Position numbers and translations under genes: made by a program | Source of the DNA: Acidobacteriota bacterium | GTDB lineage: Bacteria > Acidobacteriota > Vicinamibacteria > Vicinamibacterales > Vicinamibacteraceae | Direction of reading: 5' to 3' | Length of the DNA: 7,241 nt | NCBI GenBank assembly: GCA_023427865.1 | Contig: JAEYZV010000552.1 | Span: 1 to 7,241 of the forward strand | Part shown: one piece after another, positions 1 to 7,100 of the stretch | How the letters are laid out: each line of letters opens with the position of its first letter | Position numbering within the stretch: the first letter of the stretch is position 1 | The notes under the pieces: model-generated | What the model was told of the DNA's origin: nothing | The model's input: the letters and a program-made list of their open reading frames with translations, nothing else | The model's database searches: none

Positions 1-670
1 GCGCTCGCCTTCTTCAGCGGACGCGATGACGGGATGGCCACTGGCGCGCGCGTGCGCGCTCGCGTGGCGGTTCGGTGACGAGTCGCAGCACCGCGTACCT
101 CCGCACGTCTGACACGTTCGCAGGTGCACCCAACTGGATCCAGTCCTGACGCACTCGTCGCACACGCGCTCGGCTGGAGGCTTGACGTCCACGACCCCAT
201 CGATGTGCGTACACGCGCCTCGCTTCCGAACCATGGCGTACCTCTGGTGGTCGCCACAGGGCGACGGTTACGAACGCAAAGACGACGGGGCCGAATCGGG
301 AAGAACACCGCTACATCACGAGAGTCCCCCGGGATTCCGCCCGATGATAACGCGCACAGTGCTACACCCGCAGACCGGAGCGGGGCGCATGCCGCACGGT
401 TGAGTCTTTTCTCACTGTGTACGATTCGAGCCAGCCAGACGGAGTTCCGAGCGGACCAGAGGCGGTTCGAGCAGGCGCCAAGAGGCTGATGGTGCGCATG
501 CTGAACGACTCCGAGTCGGCCAGCACCGCCTGGGGTCGCTGGTTCATGCGCTGCGGACAGGCCCATGCAGCCGACCTCGAGGATGTTGCGGCAGAAGCGG
601 CGAATTCGCGCTGAGACGCATCGACGACCGGTCCCGCAGGATCTCGGCGACGCTGCGTCCCGGCGATCGG
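1..670. other. Stretch without a confident gene
   Basis: I see no recognisable gene, RNA or mobile element here. Open frames on both strands are short, rich in Arg, Ser and Pro, and show no domain or membrane pattern; the frame at 124-489 (+) is an example. Codon-position GC bias, strong in the rest of the window, is weak in the first 400 bases. A short candidate at 417-614 is listed separately. The stretch could be the eroded end of an older gene, or spacer DNA between two transcription units. Confidence 0.5.
417..614 (+). CDS. Possible small hypothetical protein or gene remnant
   Basis: This is a weak candidate of 65 codons from a GTG at 417, or 41 codons from the ATG at 489, ending in TGA. 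The second half (489-614) uses mostly G or C at third positions, as the real genes here do, while the first half does not. An AGAGG lies only 3 nt before the ATG at 489, too close for a typical ribosome site. The predicted peptide has a Trp- and Met-containing centre followed by an acidic, Ala-rich tail. I recognise no family. It converges on the membrane protein gene that ends at 671. It may be the 3' end of a decayed gene or a chance frame. Confidence 0.2.
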   Translation: MYDSSQPDGVPSGPEAVRAGAKRLMVRMLNDSESASTAWGRWFMRCGQAHAADLEDVAAEAANSR

Positions 671-1591
671 CTACTTGGCTTCAGGGAACTTGAACCCCAG
701 ATACGTCCCCGAACTGAGCCCCATGAGCGCGAGCAGCTTCGGGTCGAATTCCGGCATGGCGAGGCTCTCGTAGACCGTGTAGGCGAAGATCACCGCGAGC
801 ACTACCGTCCACACGACGATCTGGAAGCGGTGGAAACTGACGCCGTTCTCGTCGCTCATGAGGTCCTTCCAGAACCCTTCGGACCTGGGCGGGTGCACGC
901 TACGCGCAAGGGCGCGGAGTTCGTCGTCGATCTGTTGTGCCCGGATGTTCTTGGCCGCGACGTCCGCCTGCCGCTCCGCTATTCGCTGATCGATGGCAGC
1001 GACGTCCACGCCGGCCGGTGCCGCCGCACGCTGCTGCCGCGTATGCGCAATCGTCGTCTGCAGTGCGGCGACATCGGCGTCGATGCGCAGACGCTCGCTT
1101 CGCAGCGCCTTGTCCCGGTTGTCGAGGCCGGCTTCCTTGTTGTTGTCGATCACCATCGCGCCGAGCGCAGTGCCGGCGCTGATGCCGATGAGACCCAGGA
1201 CCGATCCGGTGAGCGGATCGTAGGCACCGGTGACGATCCAGATGAAGAGAAACGAGGCGACGACGATGAAGAACCAGACGGCCATCTGCGTGCGACCCAG
1301 GCTGAACGGGCGACGGTCGGCAGAGCCGATCTCCGATCGGCCTTCCCGCAGCAGGTCGCTGCTGCGGGACACGACCAGCAAGCCCACGAGCAAGCCGGCA
1401 AACGCCGTCCCCGCGATGGCGAGATAGGACGAATCGAGCGTGCGGAGTGCGACCGTAGCGCTGCCCTCGAACGGCGCACGGCCGGGCAAGCCGACGCGGA
1501 TGACCGCCGACCGCGGGTGTATCGACGGACGACCGAGCAGTTCTGCGCACGAGCGACTGAGCCGCGCGCCTTCGGCAGCCCATCGGCGCAT
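671..1591 (-). CDS. Membrane protein with duplicated two-helix module and coiled coil
   Basis: This is an inner-membrane protein of unknown function, 306 residues from the ATG at 1591. Hydrophobic helices lie near residues 55-75, 104-124, 127-147, 254-276 and 285-302. Residues about 155-231 are highly charged and Gln/Arg-rich, as in a long coiled coil. The segments 96-147 and 251-302 resemble each other: both contain S-x-x-R-x-Q, then V-W, and later an L-x-G-h-S-x-G-T-x-L-G signature, so the module looks duplicated on either side of the coiled coil. From memory, similar sequences occur as uncharacterised conserved membrane proteins in many bacteria; I cannot name the family. The start is uncertain: the frame stays open to an ATG at 1684, but that would overlap the divergent gene at 1678. 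The ATG at 1591 lacks a clear ribosome site, and the residues before the first helix look poorly conserved. It may be a sensor, scaffold or membrane effector; nothing here decides. Confidence 0.8.
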   Translation of the reverse strand: MRRWAAEGARLSRSCAELLGRPSIHPRSAVIRVGLPGRAPFEGSATVALRTLDSSYLAIAGTAFAGLLVGLLVVSRSSDLLREGRSEIGSADRRPFSLGRTQMAVWFFIVVASFLFIWIVTGAYDPLTGSVLGLIGISAGTALGAMVIDNNKEAGLDNRDKALRSERLRIDADVAALQTTIAHTRQQRAAAPAGVDVAAIDQRIAERQADVAAKNIRAQQIDDELRALARSVHPPRSEGFWKDLMSDENGVSFHRFQIVVWTVVLAVIFAYTVYESLAMPEFDPKLLALMGLSSGTYLGFKFPEAK

Positions 1592-1677
1592 CGCGTGTAC
1601 GAATGCGCGATCATCGACGTTTCTAGGCCGAGAGCGGCGCCGGCATGCTTTAGGGTGTGTCGAGGGAGGAGCAGGCG
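1592..1677. promoter_or_regulatory. Divergent intergenic region
   Basis: This 86 bp gap separates the divergent membrane protein gene (left) from the small acidic protein gene (right), so it should hold promoters for both if the chosen starts are right. I cannot point to a convincing -35/-10 pair. A GCATGC palindrome followed by TTTAGGGT sits about 25 nt before the right-hand start and could include a -10-like element, but the match is poor. Confidence 0.35.
1664..1671 (+). promoter_or_regulatory. Strong ribosome binding site for the small acidic gene
   Basis: GGGAGGAG lies 6 nt before the ATG at 1678. This is a near-ideal Shine-Dalgarno match and spacing, and it decides the start at 1678 over the in-frame GTG at 1657, which would place this motif inside the coding region. 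Confidence 0.75.
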
Positions 1678-1923
1678 ATGTCACCCGACGAGAAGAAGAC
1701 CTTTACGGCACGCAAGGGCAACGCCGGGCCGCCTCGACGGATGGAGGAGTTGCCGGCCGCCTCGTTCGAGCCACCCGACCCCGAGGAGCTCGACGCGCGG
1801 CAGGCGCGCATGCGCGAGGTGCGTCGCAAGGCGCCGGAGCTGCCGGAGGGCGAGGCCGCCGCGAGCTTCGACCTCGAGGACGTGCCGCCGACCGAGTGCG
1901 ACGAGAACGAGGAAGGCTCCTGA
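1678..1923 (+). CDS. Small acidic hypothetical protein with an internal repeat
   Basis: The product has 81 residues, no membrane segment and no signal peptide. By my count it has 21 acidic and 12 basic residues. It is rich in Pro, Glu and Ala and probably largely disordered, with a short Arg-rich helical stretch near residues 39-52. Two segments resemble each other: residues 24-33 (ELPAASFEPP) and 54-71, which again has ELP, then AASF followed by an acidic residue, and ends in PP. One Cys (74) lies near the acidic C-terminus. The ribosome site is excellent, and the beta-propeller gene begins 23 nt after the stop on the same strand, so the two are probably co-transcribed. I recognise no family. 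It could be an adaptor or peptide partner of the propeller, but that is inference from position only. Confidence 0.7.
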   Translation: MSPDEKKTFTARKGNAGPPRRMEELPAASFEPPDPEELDARQARMREVRRKAPELPEGEAAASFDLEDVPPTECDENEEGS

Positions 1924-1946
1924 CTCCAGGCGCAGAGGGCTGAGAC

Positions 1947-3191
1947 ATGCCGAGCACAGTTGCGTTCCTCAGGAACATCGCCCTGACGCCCGCGCACACC
2001 GGCGGCCGGACCTCGACGGTCGGGGAGCCGAGCGTGGCCACCAATGGGCCGAACGTCTTCTTCACGGGGAACTGGTACGCGAGCCGAACGTCGGACGACG
2101 GCGCCAGCTGGCAACAGGTGGATCCGTTCACCACGCTGCCGCCAGCCGAGGGTGGCTTCTGCTGCGACCAGACGACCCTCTTCGTCCCCGGCCACGACGT
2201 CACCGTGTGGCTCCTGCAGTACATCCAGGAGGCCAACACGAACACGCTGCGAATCGCGGTGAACGCCGACCCGGCACTCGAGCCGATGGGCTGGTCCTTC
2301 TGGGACTTACGCCCCGTGGACGTGAACCCCGACTGGGCCGGCGAGTGGTTCGACTACAACCACGCGGTGATCTCCGAGGCGTTCCTGTACGTGGGCACGA
2401 ACGTGTTCACGGTGGCCGGCGACCGGTGGACCCGGTCGGTGGTGTTCAGGATCGCGCTGGACACGCTCACGGCAGCCGGCGCGCTCACCTACGACTACTT
2501 CGAGAGCACGGAGAACTTCTCGCTGCGGTGCGCCCAGGGCACGACGGGCACCATGTACATCGCCAGCCACAACACGCGCGCGCAATTGCGTGTGTTCGCG
2601 TGGCCCGAGGGCGGGACGACGGTCACGGCAACCGACGTGGACGTCACCCCGTGGCAGGCCGGGGCCTACAGCGCGCCGGGGCCTGACGGACGGAACTGGA
2701 TGAGCCGGTGCGACCCGCGCATCACCGGGGCCTGGGCGGCCAACGGGCAGCTCGGGATCATGTGGTCGGCCAACCGCGATGTGCCACGACGTCCGCTGCC
2801 GCACGTGCGCGTCGTGGTGCTCGACGAGGCGTCGCTCACCGTGGCGCATGAACCCGACATCTGGCACCCGGAACATGCCTATGCCTACCCAGAGGCGGCG
2901 CCCAATCGCGCGGGAGACGTCGGGGTCACCATGTTCCGCGGTGGCGGGCCCGTCTTTCCCGGTCATGTGGTGGGATTCCTCGACCAGGCGCCGGCGTGGC
3001 AGTTGCGGGTCGCCCGCAGCGGCACCGACGGTCCGGCCGACGGCAAGTGGGGCGACTATCTGAGCTGCCGCCGGCATGCGCCGGACGGCCACTCGTGGAC
3101 GGCGGCCGGCTATACCCTCCGCGGTGGCGGCGATCGCACGAACGTCGAGCCACGCTACGTGCAGTTCGCGCGACGGGGACACGGCTCCTAA
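1947..3191 (+). CDS. Sialidase/BNR-type beta-propeller protein, apparently cytoplasmic
   Basis: The product has 414 residues and a beta-propeller look: many short beta strands rich in Trp, Tyr, Phe and Gly. A canonical Asp box (T-x-D-x-G-x-S-W) is at residues 48-55. Nearby are GEPSVATNG (26-34), a GFCCDQ turn (70-75) and an EWFDYNHA segment (133-140). Near the C-terminus is a WGDY motif (368-371), followed after a short acidic turn by GHSWTAAGY; WGDY followed by an aromatic strand is common in BNR-like propellers. I do not see the Arg triad and Tyr/Glu pair of true sialidases with confidence, so glycosidase activity is not claimed; ligand binding is as likely. There is no N-terminal signal peptide, which is unusual for this fold. 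GAGGG 7 nt before the ATG is a fair ribosome site. It follows the small acidic gene by 23 nt. Its TAA overlaps the stop of the converging transporter gene. Confidence 0.8.
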   Translation: MPSTVAFLRNIALTPAHTGGRTSTVGEPSVATNGPNVFFTGNWYASRTSDDGASWQQVDPFTTLPPAEGGFCCDQTTLFVPGHDVTVWLLQYIQEANTNTLRIAVNADPALEPMGWSFWDLRPVDVNPDWAGEWFDYNHAVISEAFLYVGTNVFTVAGDRWTRSVVFRIALDTLTAAGALTYDYFESTENFSLRCAQGTTGTMYIASHNTRAQLRVFAWPEGGTTVTATDVDVTPWQAGAYSAPGPDGRNWMSRCDPRITGAWAANGQLGIMWSANRDVPRRPLPHVRVVVLDEASLTVAHEPDIWHPEHAYAYPEAAPNRAGDVGVTMFRGGGPVFPGHVVGFLDQAPAWQLRVARSGTDGPADGKWGDYLSCRRHAPDGHSWTAAGYTLRGGGDRTNVEPRYVQFARRGHGS

Positions 3192-3904
3192 CCGAGCAGC
3201 CGCAACGCGTACCCGCCCATCACGAGCCAGAAGAGCCGCGCATAGCCGTCCTCGCCCACGGCCACGGTGAAACGGCGGCCCGCCACGGTGGCGGCCGCCA
3301 TGAGCGGCACCGAGACGATGGCCAGCTGCAGGTGCGCCGTGCCGAGCAACCCCGCGTTGCCGAACACGGCGAGCTTCGTGAGATCGGCCGTCGCCGAGAC
3401 GATGGCGGCGGCACCGACGGTCTCGAGGCGACCGAGCCGGAGGCTGCGGATCGCCATGCCCTTGAGGGGGCCTGACGTGCCGGAGAATCCCGACGTGGCG
3501 CCGGCCACGGCCGCAAGGCCAGGCGCGAGCGGCGTGGGCCAGGCGCGAGCGGTGCGCCGCTCGAAGAGGAAGGCGACGACCACCGACGCCAGCACGCCGA
3601 CGCGGACGACCATCTCTGGTGCCGCAACCAGGAGCCGCGCCCCGACGAGCGCGCCCAACATCGTCGGAACCACGATCACGGCGGCCCGCTTCCACGGCAG
3701 CGCCTCGCGGTATACCCAGAGCTTGACGACGTTGTTGCCGGCAAGGAGCAGGGCGGCGAACGCGATGCCGTCCCTGGCACCGAGGGCGAGCGTGAGCAGG
3801 GGCACCAGCACCAGCGATCCGCCGAGCCCCGCCGACGCCGAGACGAAGAACCCGCCGCCGATGCCGAGCAGCAACAACGCATGCAACAGGATCGTGTCCG
3901 GCAC
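3188..3904 (-). CDS. TauE/SafE-family (sulfite exporter-like) membrane transporter
   Basis: The product has 238 residues, mostly hydrophobic, with about seven or eight membrane helices and a short polar linker near 113-125. It shows the two-fold pseudo-repeat of the TauE/SafE (formerly DUF81) family. The first half has GIGGGFFVSASAGLGGS (14-30), then NNVVKLWVYRE (57-67). The second half has GATSGFSGTSGPLKG (135-149), then ADLTKLAVFGNAG (173-185). Family members export organosulfur or sulfur oxyanions or related organic anions; the substrate here cannot be told from sequence. Length is typical or slightly short. The start is a GTG with GAGAGG about 8 nt upstream. The gene converges on and overlaps the propeller gene by 4 nt and diverges from the CHAT-NACHT gene. 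No sulfur-metabolism gene is adjacent. Confidence 0.9.
   Translation of the reverse strand: MPDTILLHALLLLGIGGGFFVSASAGLGGSLVLVPLLTLALGARDGIAFAALLLAGNNVVKLWVYREALPWKRAAVIVVPTMLGALVGARLLVAAPEMVVRVGVLASVVVAFLFERRTARAWPTPLAPGLAAVAGATSGFSGTSGPLKGMAIRSLRLGRLETVGAAAIVSATADLTKLAVFGNAGLLGTAHLQLAIVSVPLMAAATVAGRRFTVAVGEDGYARLFWLVMGGYALRLLG
3517..3552. repeat. Two-copy 16-nt direct repeat inside the transporter gene
   Basis: GGCCAGGCGCGAGCGG occurs at 3517-3532 and again, without mismatch, at 3537-3552, a period of 20 nt. It lies in the part of the TauE/SafE gene coding for the polar linker between the two halves. Because 20 is not a multiple of three, the copies encode different peptides. The second copy overlaps a hairpin: CGAGCGG (3546-3552) pairs with CCGCTCG (3557-3563) around a 4-nt loop. 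Confidence 0.7.
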
Positions 3905-4127
3905 GTCGGCGGCCTCTCAACGTTCCCTGCCCGGGACGCGGCGCCTGGCTGGCCACACGCGCCCACCGGATCGGTCAACGCCGACGGGGTTCTGTTCGTA
4001 CAGCGCCTGCCGGTGCCGTCGCACCAAGCTCGGCCGTGGACCACGCCGATGAGGCTGTTCGCATTCGGTGCCGGCGGAGTTTGTAGGAGAAGTCGCTCGA
4101 CAGATTGCCGCGCCGTTTGGCCATCCG
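3905..4127. promoter_or_regulatory. Divergent intergenic region before the CHAT-NACHT gene
   Basis: This 223 bp region separates two divergent genes and should carry both promoters. On the plus strand the frame of the CHAT gene is open from the TGA at 4050, with an in-frame GTG at 4068, so part of the region may be coding. AGGAGA at 4085-4090 resembles a ribosome site but has no standard start codon at the right distance. I see no clear -35/-10 elements, operator palindrome or terminator. Confidence 0.35.
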
Positions 4128-7100
4128 ATGACGTACCCGCCTGGCTCCCGTCCATCTGCCACGCTCCTGCTCCGGCTGCGCTCCGCACCGGATGGCGCCG
4201 ACACGTACACGGTGGATGCCACGCTCGATGGCGAAGGCAGCCTCACGGCGCAGGCGGTGTTTCCGCCTGACGTATTCGATGGCGTCCAAGCGGATCCATG
4301 GGAGTACGGCTGTCGTCTGGGCAATGCGCTGTTTGCCGACGCGGCGCTGCGCCGGGCGTTCGCCTACGCGCGCGGGCTCTCGCCGCGGGTGTCGCTCTGC
4401 CTGCAGGTGGACGCGGCGGCATTGCAGGACCTGCACTGGGAACGCCTGATTCTCGTCGATGCCGGCCAGGAGATGGTGCTGGCTACCGACGCGCGCGTCT
4501 CGTTGTCGCGGCGCATTCCCTCGGTGACGCCGGCGCTGCCGCCACGCGGCGGCGCCTTCACCGTGCTGCTCGCGATCGCTTCCCCTACCGACCTCGTGCC
4601 GGACGGCCCGCTGCACCCGGTCGACATCGCCGCCGAGATCGCCGCGTTGCGCGACGCCTGGACGCCGCTCGTCGAACGCGGGCAACTGCGCGCCACCGTG
4701 CTCGGCCGCATCGACGCGACGCTTGCCGCCAGCCTGCGAGACGATGGCTACACCGTCGCCGCGCGCGCGACGACACTGTCGGCAATCTCGGATCATCTCG
4801 ACACGGCGGACAGCCTGCACCTGATCGCGCACGGCACGTTCAAGAACGACCGTGCCACGCTGCTGCTGGAGAACGAGGAGGGCGGCGCCCTCGCTGTCGC
4901 CGAGGAGGCATTTCTCTCGCGCATCGGACACGACACGCTCCGGCTCGTCTTCCTGCAGGCGTGCAAGGGCGCTGCTCGGCGACGCGGCGCGCCCACGGCG
5001 ATGAGTGGTCTCGCGCCGAAGCTCGCCGGACGGGCCGCAGGCGTCGTCGCCATGCAGGACTACGTGCGGATGGAGGACGCACGCCGGTTCGCGCAGGCCT
5101 TCTACGACACGTTGCTCAGGAGCGGCAACGCCGACGACGCGGCCAATGCCGGCCGGCGCGCCATCTATCGGCCCGACAGCGGCAATTGGGCCATCCCGGC
5201 CATCTACCTGGGACCGAAGGCCACCGCCCTGTGGCAATCGGATCCGGTGATCGAGGCGGTCCAGGCGCTTGCCAGGAAGTTCCGCGAACGTGCCGACGCG
5301 AAGCATCCGTTCCCGGTCGAGGTGATCAGGCACCGGCCCGGCGTCTCGCCACGGACGGAGACGAGCCCCCCGGGTCCGCGCGTCCGCGTGCGCGACGCCG
5401 TCGATGCCGTCCTGTTCCCAGCCGAGGACCAGGGCCATGGCATCGTCGTGATTGCCGGCAACCACGGCCGCGCCAAGACGGCGCAGTTGCGTGCGCTGTA
5501 CGTCCACCACGCGGGGGCGGTGCTGCGAGGCGGCACCCGGCTCCCCTTCTACCTGCACCTGAGCACGATCCCGGGTTCCGAGGGCCCACCCGACGACGTG
5601 CTCGCCAGGGCGATCGTGGCGACGGCCCGCGATCTCGACATCGCCATCGACGACGAGGAGGTGCGACCGCGGCTGCTGCAGTCCTGCCTGCTCCTGGTCG
5701 ACGGCGATCAGGAGTCCGACACGTTGCAGCGCACGCGCGCGCTCGAGGCGCTGCGGCGCTTGACGCTCGCCAATTCCGAGGCCCGGGTGGTGGTGACGCT
5801 CGACGAGCAGGCCGTCAGCGCGGCGACCGACACGCTCGCCGGCGGCACGCGCGAGGACGTGCCGGTGCTGCTCGTGCAGCTGCTGTCGCCCGCCACCGTC
5901 GCGCAGTACCTCACGAGTCTCGGCGACGATCGCTCCGAGCTGCTGCGGGCGATCCAGGACGCGAACCTCTTCGACCTCGCAGGCGTACCCTGGCTCCTCG
6001 CCCACCTCCTGCGGCAGCCGTCGCGGGGCCCCATCTGCCGCTCCGGCGTCATCTCGCGTGTCGTCGAGGGCAATCTCGCCGCCGCGAACCTGTCCGGCAT
6101 CTCGCGCCGCCTCGTGAGCGACCTGCTCGGCCGCGTCGCCTGGACACTCCAGCAGCGGCTGTCCACGAGACTCGACGGGCAGCGCCTGTACGAGCTCCTC
6201 GACCAGGTGCGCGGACGGCGTGAGCTGCCGCTCGAGCAGCTCAAGGCGCAGGCGCTCGCCACGCAGCTCATCGCGCCGAGCCACGAGGACGGTGTCCGCT
6301 TCTCCTATCCGGGCTTCCAGTCGTACTGGTGCGCGCATTACCTGCTGCGCACCGGCAGTGCCTTCCCACAGCACCTCGACGACATCACCGCGACGCTCGG
6401 GCGACGCAGTCGCGTGCACCTGTGGGAGGACACGCTCGCGCTGCTCGCCGGCATGACCGACGACGCCGACCTCCTGATCCGCGCCATCCTCGCTGGCGGC
6501 AGCATGAGCCACGGCGAACAGGCCTTCCTCGCTGCGCGCTGCATCTCCGAGGCGCGGCTCGCCCGGCGAACGGTCCACGACATCACGATCGCGCAGGTCC
6601 TCGACAGCCTCGTGTGGAGATCGACGCCCATGAAGGAGTCGCGCGGGTCGGTGCGCATCAGGGCGACCGAGTGCCTGGCCCTACTGAAGCAGCCCGAGAG
6701 CATCCCCCACCTGATGTCGCTTGCGGTGGAGCGCGTGCGGCCCACGGCGCGCGGGAGCGCCGAGTTCGAGTTGTCGGGCCTCCGCCACGCCGCATTGCAG
6801 GTCCTGCTCACGATGCAGGACGAGGTCGAGCAGCACCTCTCGACACAGCGGGCCGGAGAGCCCGGAGCGCCGAAGTGGACGGCGCTCACCACGCTGATCG
6901 GGCATTGGCGAGCGGGCGATGACGGAGCACTCCGCCGGTTCTACGACGACACCGACGTGGACGGTGTGCGCGCCATCGTCGCCTTCGCGCTCGGCACGCT
7001 CGGCGGCGCCGCGAACCTGGCGTTCCTCGCGCAGCGCATCCTCGATCCCGAGGCGGCCGACGACACGCGATGGTCGCTGACCGACGCACTGTTGCTCTTC

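Noticed and set aside
615..659. GACGCA ... TGCGTC inverted repeat as a terminator between converging frames
   Set aside because: The arms are only 6 bp with a loop of over 30 nt and no T-run; not better than chance.
830..2686. 618-codon open frame on the plus strand
   Set aside because: It crosses the membrane protein gene, the small gene and part of the propeller gene in the wrong frame. It is Arg-, Asp- and His-rich with no recognisable fold.
1947..3191. Propeller as a true sialidase
   Set aside because: One Asp box is present, but I could not place the Arg triad and Tyr/Glu pair, and there is no export signal; fold only is claimed.
2307..3956. 549-codon open frame on the minus strand
   Set aside because: It overlaps the transporter gene in another frame and the propeller gene in antisense; composition is Arg/His/Gly-rich, typical of a shadow.
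4298..6223. 641-codon open frame on the plus strand within the CHAT-NACHT gene
   Set aside because: It is a different frame of the same strand, extremely rich in Arg, Ala and Gly, with no motif.
3975..6578. 867-codon open frame on the minus strand opposite the CHAT-NACHT gene
   Set aside because: It is a shadow frame from GC-rich third positions. Its product is a charged, low-complexity string without any domain, while the plus strand shows CHAT and NACHT motifs in order.
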